A stretch of DNA of 64,000 nucleotides from Roseiconus nitratireducens (lineage in GTDB: Bacteria; Planctomycetota; Planctomycetia; Pirellulales; Pirellulaceae): positions 21,553-85,552 of the forward strand of contig NZ_VWOX01000024.1 of the NCBI RefSeq assembly GCF_008629675.1, written 5' to 3'. The notes beneath the pieces were generated by a model, which did not search any database, was not told the DNA's origin, and saw only the letters and a list, made by a program, of their open reading frames with translations. Shown one piece after another: positions 1-7,407 of this stretch (position 1 is the stretch's first letter; the number at the start of each line of letters is the position of its first letter). A program made the translations under genes and the position numbers.

Positions 1-185
1 GATTGCATCAGGTACAATGTGCGGCAGTCTCTGGCGATCAGCGTTCGACGTCCGAGACGATTGCTTTCGGGGGGCTCCAATGATGGACATTGCAGGTGCA
101 GAATATCCTGTCGTTCGTAACACCTGAGCACTGAAAATCTTGTTTTATTTGGCAAAGAGATTCCTTGAACTTCACGGAGGATTCC

Positions 186-668
186 ATGCGTCTCATTATG
201 TTTGCCGTGGCTTTCTTGTGCTGTTACACAATCTCGCCCGCACACTTATTTGGGGAACAGCACATTACGCTGTTGAATGAAATCGACGAAAAGACGGGGC
301 ATGACAATCACGTGATTGCCGTGCAATTGTTCGGCGATCGCACTGAGATCACTTACTGCGATGGCACGGACACCGCCCATTTGTTGCCGTTGCTTCGGAC
401 TCTCCAGACTGGCAGCAGGCAACCAATTACCTTGCGAATGGTTGGATTCCATGAGTTCGACATCGACAACCGCGGCTGGGTCATTGTTGGTGTTTGCAAC
501 CGAGTTAAAGACGCTGACCCGGGAATCTTTGTGTGGTCATCAGAGGATGTCTCGCGGTCAACAGCTAGATCAATGGGAACTTCATTCAAGCAAATGCGAA
601 ACTACCCCGTCGAACTCCGATCACGAACTGAACTCGCTGAATACTTCACTCCGGAAGCAGTTGAATGA
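186..668 (+). CDS. small secreted hypothetical protein
   Basis: A 160-aa protein with a hydrophobic N-terminus (residues 1-24, from MRLIMFAVAFLCCY) that looks like a signal peptide, so it is probably exported. I chose the ATG at 186 because GGAGG lies five bases upstream (176-180); an in-frame start at 165 has no such site. The mature part has no motif I recognise. It is mildly acidic, of mixed alpha/beta character, and carries two cysteines. The next gene follows after about 90 bases on the same strand but looks functionally unrelated. Confidence 0.6.
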   Translation: MRLIMFAVAFLCCYTISPAHLFGEQHITLLNEIDEKTGHDNHVIAVQLFGDRTEITYCDGTDTAHLLPLLRTLQTGSRQPITLRMVGFHEFDIDNRGWVIVGVCNRVKDADPGIFVWSSEDVSRSTARSMGTSFKQMRNYPVELRSRTELAEYFTPEAVE

Positions 669-758
669 GCGTGGTCGAATTCCTCGCGTGACAAGCCAAA
701 TAACCAAGCGTTCCTGAAAGAGATTAGCTTTTTCGGTGGCCTGCAAAGAACGTTCAGG

Positions 759-1997
759 TTGTTGCGTTGCCAGGCCGCGAGCTCCTTCGACCCTGGAGCA
801 TTGCTCCGCAATCCCGCCACGTTGCGAGGTTTCATGGCCAGCAATCAATCGATGGTCCACCTGTACCCGGGCGCGCTGCATGAACTGGAATCGATCGCTG
901 CCAGTGTTCCCGATCGGCTTGTCCTGTTTGTGGTGGATCCCACAGCCTATGCCGCCTCCGGCGCCGAAGCGATCGTGGAACCGATCCTGGCATCTCGGCG
1001 CGTGGTTCGCTTTTCACAGTTTGAACTCAACCCCAAACTCGACGACGTCCAGCGAGGGATCGAGGCCCTCGACGGACAGCGACCCGATCTGGTCATCGCG
1101 CTCGGGGGCGGAACCGCGATCGATCTGGGAAAATTAATCGGCGCCCTTTCGGTGCAACCCGACAAGGCGGTCGACGTTGTGACCGGACAAGCGAAACTCA
1201 GCGAACCGATTCCTCCGCTGGTCGCCATCCCAACGACAGCCGGCACGGGCAGTGAAGCAACCCATTTCGCCGTCGCCTATGTGGGACCGACAAAGCATTC
1301 TGTCGCTGACCCTCGCTTGCTTCCCGACTACGCCATCGTCGATCCGTCGCTGACCGACAGTTTGCCGCCGGAGATCACGACGGCCACGGGCTTGGACGCA
1401 TTGTGCCAGGCCATTGAATCCATTTGGGCCGTGGGAGCCACATCAGAGTCCGAGCGTTTTGCCAGCGAAGCATGCCGCCTGGCAGTCGATAACTTGCAAA
1501 TTGCGGCGTTGAGTCCCACCAAGGAAGCGAGACTGGCGATGTGTCGTGCCTCGCATTTGGCCGGTCAGGCCATTAACATCAGCAAGACCACCGCGTGTCA
1601 CGCGATCTCCTACTCACTGACATCGCGCCACGGTTTTCCGCACGGGATCGCCGTTGCAATGACGCTCACCGCAGTCCTGGCCTACAACGCCGAAGTCACC
1701 GAGAAAGATTGCAATGACCCACGCGGTCCCGACGACGTTCGATCCCGCATCGACAGGATTGTCCATCTGCTGGGCACGCGGAACGTGCCCGAAGCCTGTG
1801 AGAAATTGGAAACCCTGTTGTTCAATCTCGGTTGTCCCCGCAGCATCGCGGAAGCCGGAATCTCGGGAAACGAACAGGTGACGAAGATCGTCGACAGCGT
1901 GAACGTCGAGCGAATGTCAAACAATCCGCGGCAGACCACCGCGGCTTCGCTCGCGACGTTGCTGAAAAAGCCCCACCACGGGCTCGGCGTCCGATGA
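759..1997 (+). CDS. iron-containing alcohol dehydrogenase, phosphonoacetaldehyde reductase-like
   Basis: Group III Fe-type alcohol dehydrogenase. Visible signatures are the dinucleotide-binding GGGTAIDLGK (residues 116-125), TTAGTGSEAT (159-168), GLDALCQAIE (211-220), and the metal-binding stretch with His281 and His295 (FPHG). The overall pattern resembles the subfamily that interconverts phosphonoacetaldehyde and 2-hydroxyethylphosphonate, and the phosphonate-type neighbours agree. In my alignment the second classical metal ligand, His in DALTHAIE, is Gln217. The reading frame opens at a TTG (759); an ATG at 834 (MASNQS) is an equally possible start and would remove 25 residues. The next gene begins 22 bases downstream, suggesting one operon. 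The substrate is inferred from family and context. Confidence 0.8.
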   Translation: MLRCQAASSFDPGALLRNPATLRGFMASNQSMVHLYPGALHELESIAASVPDRLVLFVVDPTAYAASGAEAIVEPILASRRVVRFSQFELNPKLDDVQRGIEALDGQRPDLVIALGGGTAIDLGKLIGALSVQPDKAVDVVTGQAKLSEPIPPLVAIPTTAGTGSEATHFAVAYVGPTKHSVADPRLLPDYAIVDPSLTDSLPPEITTATGLDALCQAIESIWAVGATSESERFASEACRLAVDNLQIAALSPTKEARLAMCRASHLAGQAINISKTTACHAISYSLTSRHGFPHGIAVAMTLTAVLAYNAEVTEKDCNDPRGPDDVRSRIDRIVHLLGTRNVPEACEKLETLLFNLGCPRSIAEAGISGNEQVTKIVDSVNVERMSNNPRQTTAASLATLLKKPHHGLGVR

Positions 1998-2019
1998 GGT
2001 TTTACCGAGGGGTGCCGAG

Positions 2020-3321
2020 ATGAGTCGCAGCGACGATCTTCCGTTATCGAGCGACAGTTCGATCAGCATGCGGCTCGCCGAGGCCGGTCCGTTCGCGTTC
2101 TCGGCTTATTGCATCATCGCGGCGTTCGGCACGTACTTTTGCATGTACGGTTTCCGCAAGCCCTTCACCGCGGCGACATACGCCGACACGCAATGGCTGG
2201 GCATCGGGTTCAAGACGATTCTGATCGCGGCCCAAGTTGCCGGGTACACGCTGTCAAAATTCATCGGAATCAAAATCGTCTCGGAGATGCGTCCTCGTTA
2301 CCGGGCCGTTTCGATTCTGGTACTGATCGCGATTGCCGAGACGGCCTTATTCTTGTTTGCCGTGACACCGGTACCTTGGAATTTTATTTGGTTGTTTGTC
2401 AACGGACTGCCACTGGGAATGGTTTTTGGCCTGGTGCTCGGCTTTCTGGAGGGCCGAAAGGTCACCGAAGCGTTGTCCGCAGGACTTTGCGCCAGCTTCA
2501 TTGTTTCGTCCGGCTTCGTCAAAACCGTTGGGCGAAGCTTGATCCAAGACTACCAAGTTGATCCCTACTGGATGCCCTTTTTGAGTGGGCTGCTGTTTGT
2601 CTTTCCCCTGCTTTTATTTGTTTCGCTCCTTTCTCAGATTCCGCCGCCCACCGCCATGGATGAAGCTTCCCGGTCCAAGCGGGCGCCAATGGGTCGCATG
2701 GACCGCCATGCATTCTTTCGACGGCACGCTGCCGGGATGATCGGGTTGTTATCGATCTACGTGCTGTTGACGATTGTCCGAAGCATGCGAGACGACTTTG
2801 CGGTCGAAGTCTGGCAGGAGCTCGGCGTCGACGACAAACCGAACGTCTTCGCCCGATCGGAGTTTTGGGTGATGATTGGCGTCGTCATGATCAACGGATG
2901 CGCGTTCCTGTTAAAAAACAACCGCTTGGCTTTTCTATCATCGATCGCACTGTTGTGCGTCGGTTTCTCGATCGTCCTGCTGGCGGTCGCCGGGCAGCGT
3001 TCCGGTGCCTTGTCGCCGATGGTCTTCATGGTTCTGCTGGGGACCGGGATGTACATTCCCTACGTCGCCTTCCACACCACGGTCTTTGAGCGAATGCTGG
3101 CTGCGTTTCGCGAACCCGGGACGATCGGTTACCTGATGTACCTGGCCGATGCGATCGGATACCTGGGGTATGTTGCGGTGATGGTGTTTCGCAATACCGT
3201 CTCCGGCGAAGTGAGCTTTCTGGGGCTCCTTCTTTGGGCATCGGTCCTGGTTGCTGTTGCATCGTCCATCATCTCCGTGCTGCTGGGCATTCATTACCAC
3301 CGAACGCTTCCCGACAGTTGA
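2020..3321 (+). CDS. DUF5690-type MFS transporter, OPA-like
   Basis: A 433-aa integral membrane protein with about 12 hydrophobic segments, of the DUF5690 type. The first helix region carries YFCMYGFRKPF (about residues 39-49), which resembles the start of organophosphate:phosphate antiporters (GlpT/UhpT), including the Arg-Lys pair. It sits between a phosphonoacetaldehyde-type dehydrogenase and an FAD amine oxidase, with gaps of 22 and 12 bases, so I infer uptake of a phosphonate or a related phosphorylated compound. The ATG at 2020 is preceded by a GAGGGG-type ribosome site. The transport substrate has not been shown by sequence alone. Confidence 0.8.
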   Translation: MSRSDDLPLSSDSSISMRLAEAGPFAFSAYCIIAAFGTYFCMYGFRKPFTAATYADTQWLGIGFKTILIAAQVAGYTLSKFIGIKIVSEMRPRYRAVSILVLIAIAETALFLFAVTPVPWNFIWLFVNGLPLGMVFGLVLGFLEGRKVTEALSAGLCASFIVSSGFVKTVGRSLIQDYQVDPYWMPFLSGLLFVFPLLLFVSLLSQIPPPTAMDEASRSKRAPMGRMDRHAFFRRHAAGMIGLLSIYVLLTIVRSMRDDFAVEVWQELGVDDKPNVFARSEFWVMIGVVMINGCAFLLKNNRLAFLSSIALLCVGFSIVLLAVAGQRSGALSPMVFMVLLGTGMYIPYVAFHTTVFERMLAAFREPGTIGYLMYLADAIGYLGYVAVMVFRNTVSGEVSFLGLLLWASVLVAVASSIISVLLGIHYHRTLPDS

Positions 3322-3333
3322 AAACTCTTTTCA

Positions 3334-4506
3334 ATGGCGAATTCCCAAAACACATCGGACTTGCTGATTATCGGTGGAGGCGTCCTGGGAGCATTTCACG
3401 CGTACCATGCGTTGCGTCGAGGGTTAAGTGTGACACTGCTCGAACGCCACCCCGCTCCTCGTGGAGCAACGGTGCGCAACTTCGGTCAGGTCGTTCCCTC
3501 GGGTTTGGACCGGCACTGGCAACCGCTGGGCCGCGAGAGCCTGGCGATTTACAAAGACCTGCAGGCGCGGTTCGATATCTCCGTTCGACAACACGGAAGC
3601 CTGTACATCGCATCCGACGACGATGAACTGCAGCTGATTGAAGAGCTGCGGACAATCAATGCGGCCACGGGATATCGTTCGGAGCTCTGGACCGCCAAGC
3701 AATGTCGGGAACGGTATCCCAATCTGCGCTCAGATTACTGCCGCGGCGGACTGTTCTTTTCCGAAGAAATATCCGTCAACCCCCGCGTCATGATCCACCG
3801 AGTCCACGCGTTCCTTTCGGAGCAGGACCGCTTTCGCGGATGCTTCCAGAACGGCGTGCGCGAACTGACCACGGATTCGTCAGACCGTGTGCGGGCCGTG
3901 ACCCATGACGGCAGCCTGTTCACCGCCGAGAACGCGATCCTTTGTTGCGGCACCGAGCTGCAGGGACTCTTCCCCGGAGTATTTCGATCCAGCGGGATGG
4001 AAGTCGTCAAGCTTCAAATGTTGCGACTGAAACCGCAGGGCAACGTGTCCATCCCAGGGAACATCCTGACCGGGCTGTCCATTCGTCGCTATGAGAGCTT
4101 TGCCGAGTGTCCGTCGTGGAAGGCCGTCAAATCACGCGAGCCGGTTGATGCGTTCTGGAAACGCTGGGGTGTTCACGTGTTGTTTAAACAAGAAGTCGAT
4201 GGCGGCATCATTCTCGGCGACTCCCATGAGTATGCACCGGTGGCCCGGATGAACGACCTGAGCTTCGACATTCGTCAGGAGGTCAACGATTACTTCATCC
4301 GTGAAGGAAGCAAGATTTTTGCTCTCTCCCGGTGGGATGTCGAACAATCCTGGTACGGCCTTTACTGTCAGTCCAATGCCACGTCGGGCATCTATACCAA
4401 AACGATTGATGACCGGATTCACATCGTGACCGGCATTGGCGGCAAGGGGATGACCAGCAGCCCGGGTTACGCGTTACACCATCTGGGAGAGATTTACGAT
4501 GATTGA
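3334..4506 (+). CDS. FAD-dependent oxidoreductase, TIGR03364 type
   Basis: DAO-type flavoprotein of 390 aa. The N-terminus has the FAD-binding pattern IIGGGVLGAFHAYHAL (residues 11-26) followed by the LLERH acidic-end strand. The C-terminus has the second glycine-rich stretch (TGIGGKGMTSSPGYAL). The family is known to co-occur with phosphonatase-like hydrolases and to deaminate or demethylate aminoalkylphosphonates to aldehydes. Its stop overlaps the start of the HAD hydrolase by eight bases, so the two are almost certainly co-translated. I infer that it converts an aminophosphonate such as 2-aminoethylphosphonate, or its N-methyl form, to phosphonoacetaldehyde. No separate PhnW transaminase is present. 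Confidence 0.88.
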   Translation: MANSQNTSDLLIIGGGVLGAFHAYHALRRGLSVTLLERHPAPRGATVRNFGQVVPSGLDRHWQPLGRESLAIYKDLQARFDISVRQHGSLYIASDDDELQLIEELRTINAATGYRSELWTAKQCRERYPNLRSDYCRGGLFFSEEISVNPRVMIHRVHAFLSEQDRFRGCFQNGVRELTTDSSDRVRAVTHDGSLFTAENAILCCGTELQGLFPGVFRSSGMEVVKLQMLRLKPQGNVSIPGNILTGLSIRRYESFAECPSWKAVKSREPVDAFWKRWGVHVLFKQEVDGGIILGDSHEYAPVARMNDLSFDIRQEVNDYFIREGSKIFALSRWDVEQSWYGLYCQSNATSGIYTKTIDDRIHIVTGIGGKGMTSSPGYALHHLGEIYDD

Positions 4507-5173
4507 ACTGGTCGTTTTTGACATGGCCGGCACGACGGTCGACGAAGACAATGTGGTCTACAAAACGGTGCGCACGGCCATCAACGCGGCCGGGTATGAA
4601 TTCACCCAAGAACAGGTTCAAGCCGCCGGAGCGGGCAAGGAAAAATCTCAAGCGATCCGCGATGTCCTGGCCCTCGACGGCCGTGACCACAGCGACGACG
4701 AAGTTTCCACAATTTTTGCCGACTTCAAAAAGCGGCTCGAAACCGCGTACGGGGAATTGCATGTCCGCGAGCAACCGGGTGCGTCCAGTGTCTTCAAAGG
4801 ACTGCACAAGCGCGGAATCAAGGTTGTTCTGAACACGGGCTACGACCGTGGCACCGCCGAACGGTTGATCCGGAAACTGGGCTGGAGCGTTGGGCGAGAG
4901 ATCGACGCTCTGGTGACCGCCAGCGACGTCGAAAACGGTCGCCCCGCGGCGGACATGATCCACAAAGCCATGCAATTGACCGGAGTCCGGCAAGCCGCAT
5001 CCGTCGTAAAAATTGGCGACTCACAGATCGACATCGACGAAGGCAAAAACGCCGGGTGCGGGATGACGTTTGGGATCACCACGGGCGCTCAAACGGAAAG
5101 CCAACTCCGCCAGGCAAACCCCACCGAGGTGCTCGAGCGTTTGGCGGAAATCTACGCGTACGTTGACGGCTAG
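4499..5173 (+). CDS. phosphonatase-like HAD hydrolase, TIGR03351 type
   Basis: A 224-aa HAD-superfamily protein. Motif I is DMAGTTVDE with nucleophile Asp8 and Ala10, the Asp-x-Ala form typical of phosphonatase rather than phosphatases. Motif II is around NTGYD, and motif IV is GDSQIDIDEG. In the cap, GAGKEKSQAIRDVL lets Lys47 align with the Schiff-base lysine of PhnX. It would hydrolyse the C-P bond of phosphonoacetaldehyde (or a hydroxylated analogue) to an aldehyde and phosphate. It overlaps the upstream oxidase by eight bases and ends the four-gene operon. It is not canonical PhnX: length and cap sequence fit the phosphonatase-like branch. Confidence 0.88.
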   Translation: MIELVVFDMAGTTVDEDNVVYKTVRTAINAAGYEFTQEQVQAAGAGKEKSQAIRDVLALDGRDHSDDEVSTIFADFKKRLETAYGELHVREQPGASSVFKGLHKRGIKVVLNTGYDRGTAERLIRKLGWSVGREIDALVTASDVENGRPAADMIHKAMQLTGVRQAASVVKIGDSQIDIDEGKNAGCGMTFGITTGAQTESQLRQANPTEVLERLAEIYAYVDG

Positions 5174-5290
5174 GAAGGGGAGAGACTGCGGTCCGACGCC
5201 GCAGGGGTGCGTCGGCTCGGTTTGGAATCGGCTCTCGCCGTGGTAAGGTGATCGACGGCGACCGTCCCGAATTCGACTCCACGCCGTGGC

Positions 5291-6217
5291 ATGTCCTCGA
5301 TTCTGCTGGAAACGACCGAACGACCAAGAAGTCTTGTCTTCACCTGGCTGGCGAGGGCAAACGGGCTGTCGCTGGATGCTCCGCTGGTGGCGTTGGTTTG
5401 GTCCTCCCTGCTGTTGCACTGGACTGGAGGCACGAGTTCCGGCACAGCGGTGAACAGCGTTTGGCCTGGCTTGGGGCCGGTGACCGCCTCGGAAGCTGTC
5501 CTGGCACTGACGGTTTGGTTGATCTACGTGGCCGACCGATTGCTGGATGTGCGGCGGCTGGATTTTAGCGCCGCGACGGCGGACCGTCACCGATTCGTCC
5601 GCCGCGTTGCCGTTCCGATGGTGGCGGCCTGGATCGTCGGATTGGCGATCGACCTTTGGATGACCCTGACGTTGTTAGATGACGCCACGCGTCGCGCCGG
5701 CTGGGCGGTGGTTCTGCTGGTTGTGCTGTATTTCGTCGCCGTGCACCGGTCGGTCTTGAAGACCGACCATCCGAAGGAGTTGTGGGTCGGGCTGATCTTT
5801 GCCGTGGGCACCGGTCTGCCCGCGTGGTGCCACGGACTGACATTCGCCGCGGCGGTCGCAACGATCGCATTGATCGCGCTGTGCATTGTCAATTGCCTGA
5901 TCGTTTCGGTCGGACAACAGCACGCGGACGACCAGCAGGGCGATCCCAGTTGGTTGAAACGGCGAACGAACATTCGTCGCAGGCTGACCCCCATCAGCAT
6001 CGGCATCGCGCTGTTCGCCGCGATCAATGGGGCCACCGGAGTTCTTCCGGTCACGGTTTCTGCCCCGCTGATCGGCAGCGCATTGATTCTCGCTTCATTG
6101 GCTCAACAGCTGAAAGACACGTCGGATCAAACGGCAACCAACCGGGTTTGCCTGCTGGCCGACTATGCCTTGATCGCCCCGGCCGCCTTGACGCTGCTTG
6201 CGGCAGGTTGGGCCTAG
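5291..6217 (+). CDS. polytopic membrane protein, possibly UbiA-like
   Basis: A 308-aa protein with eight or nine hydrophobic helices. The segment WLIYVADRLLDVRRLD (about residues 76-91) recalls the first Asp-rich motif of UbiA-type prenyltransferases (Asp-x-x-x-Asp followed by Arg). A second Asp-rich stretch (HADDQQGD) could be the counterpart of the second motif. The resemblance is weak, so enzymatic function is only a suggestion. It starts 118 bases after the phosphonatase-like gene and is followed directly by the GGCC-rich repeat block, so it may be the last gene of that transcription unit or independent. Confidence 0.7.
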   Translation: MSSILLETTERPRSLVFTWLARANGLSLDAPLVALVWSSLLLHWTGGTSSGTAVNSVWPGLGPVTASEAVLALTVWLIYVADRLLDVRRLDFSAATADRHRFVRRVAVPMVAAWIVGLAIDLWMTLTLLDDATRRAGWAVVLLVVLYFVAVHRSVLKTDHPKELWVGLIFAVGTGLPAWCHGLTFAAAVATIALIALCIVNCLIVSVGQQHADDQQGDPSWLKRRTNIRRRLTPISIGIALFAAINGATGVLPVTVSAPLIGSALILASLAQQLKDTSDQTATNRVCLLADYALIAPAALTLLAAGWA

Positions 6218-6221
6218 CGGT

Positions 6222-6520
6222 CGATCGGGAACAAAGGGCCGGGCCGTCGGCCCTACCGTGGGATTGGGGATTGTGATCCCCGGCCCGTTGGGCCGGGCTG
6301 GGCAAATGCCGGGGCGTTGCCCCGCCGCGAAATCGTCAACTGCACACCGGATCGTTTTCATCATCGGCCCTGCACAATTGCCCTCGGGCCGAAGGCCCAA
6401 CCGTTTGCCCAGCCCAGCCCGACAGGGCTGGGGAATCGTCACCCCAAAAAACGCAGGGCTGAAGGCCCGCCGTTTGCCAGGACGCTGCCCCGTCGGCGGA
6501 ATCATGCCGGGGCGGACGGG
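6222..6520. repeat. GGCC-rich palindromic repeat block, copy A
   Basis: Non-coding stretch filled with short palindromes: GGGCCGTCGGCCC, CCCGTTGGGCCGGG, GGGGCGTTGCCCC and GGGCCGAAGGCCC. The part from 6227 to 6323 matches, as reverse complement, 57722-57819 nearly base for base in its conserved blocks (ccgggccgt-ggccctaccg, tccccggcccgttgg, gggctgggcaaatg, ggggcgttgcccc). The open frame that crosses this block toward the methyltransferase is repeat-derived and should not be taken as protein. Confidence 0.8.
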
Positions 6521-6577
6521 CCGGCTGGCGCCCCTTGCGCGTGGTTTCATTTGCGATACGCTCTTATTGCCGTTTTC

Positions 6578-7324
6578 ATGCTCTCACACCGCGAACGCAT
6601 GTCTGATTCGTCGCCCCGGGGATATGACCGACTCGCGCCGTGGTATCAGACGATCGAACGGTTGCGGTTTGCCGGCGGGCTGCAACGTTGGCGTGAACGT
6701 TTGCTGGACGAGATCCCACCGTGTCGCCAGGTTCTGTTTCTGGGTGACGGCGACGGCCGACTGCTCAAATCATTCCTGGACCAACTTCTCAACCGTGGGC
6801 CAACCTCCAGCAATTTGGTTGAAAACATCCGCAGCGTCGACTTTAGCGCCAAGATGCTTCAGTGCCAGCGGAAACGCATTGCACGCCATCCGCTTCGGCA
6901 CAAGGTCCAGCTGGAACACGGCGACGTTTTGAACGCCCAATGGCCGACACGGCAATATGATCTGATCGTCACCGCGTTCTTTCTGGACTGTTTTGCCGAG
7001 CCCCAACTGCGGCGATTGGTCAGCCAACTGACCACAGCGTTGGCTCCGGAAGGGCTGTGGTACGTCGTCGATTTCACGCAGCCAGACCGCGGCCTGGCAA
7101 AGCACTGGGCCGGCGGATGGCTGGCGGTGATGCATGCGTTCTTCCGTTGGCAAACCGATCTTCCGACCCGGCGACTGGTTCACGCTGATTCCATTCTGAA
7201 GTCATCCGGACTTGAACCGCGCTGCTTTCAACAGAATCGCACGCGTTGGATCACATCGTCTTTGTATTCCTTCGCCGAGAAGCCCAACGCGTCCGATTGC
7301 TCGCGCAGAATCTCTTCAGAATAG
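6578..7324 (+). CDS. class I SAM-dependent methyltransferase
   Basis: A 248-aa Rossmann-type methyltransferase. YDRLAPWYQTIERLRF at the N-terminus is the usual lead-in, VLFLGDGDGRLLKSFL is motif I (about residues 50-65), a later acidic position (SVDFSAKML) ends strand 2, and YDLIVTAFFLDCF is the post-motif II strand. I start at the ATG at 6578; an in-frame ATG at 6599 is an alternative. Codons upstream belong to the repeat block. The substrate is unknown. The next gene is convergent and separated by a terminator. Confidence 0.8.
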   Translation: MLSHRERMSDSSPRGYDRLAPWYQTIERLRFAGGLQRWRERLLDEIPPCRQVLFLGDGDGRLLKSFLDQLLNRGPTSSNLVENIRSVDFSAKMLQCQRKRIARHPLRHKVQLEHGDVLNAQWPTRQYDLIVTAFFLDCFAEPQLRRLVSQLTTALAPEGLWYVVDFTQPDRGLAKHWAGGWLAVMHAFFRWQTDLPTRRLVHADSILKSSGLEPRCFQQNRTRWITSSLYSFAEKPNASDCSRRISSE

Positions 7325-7340
7325 ACAATGATCGCCAGCG

Positions 7341-7380
7341 CAAAAAAATAAACGCCGCGGGTCGTGTGCCCCGCGGCGTT
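7341..7380 (-). terminator. Rho-independent terminator of the export gene
   Basis: A perfect 11-bp stem (7351-7361 pairing with 7370-7380, AACGCCGCGGG and its complement) with an eight-base loop. On the minus strand it is followed by a run of T (complement of 7342-7348), the classical intrinsic terminator form. It lies 28 bases beyond the stop of the minus-strand Wza-type gene. The plus strand has no T run after the hairpin, so it serves mainly the minus-strand gene. Confidence 0.85.
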
Positions 7381-7407
7381 TCGCGTTGATGATCCGGTAA
7401 CGCGTGG

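Noticed and set aside
6317..6577. N-terminal extension of the methyltransferase frame
   Set aside because: It reads through the GGCC-rich repeat block, is Pro/Arg-rich, and the methyltransferase fold begins after 6578.
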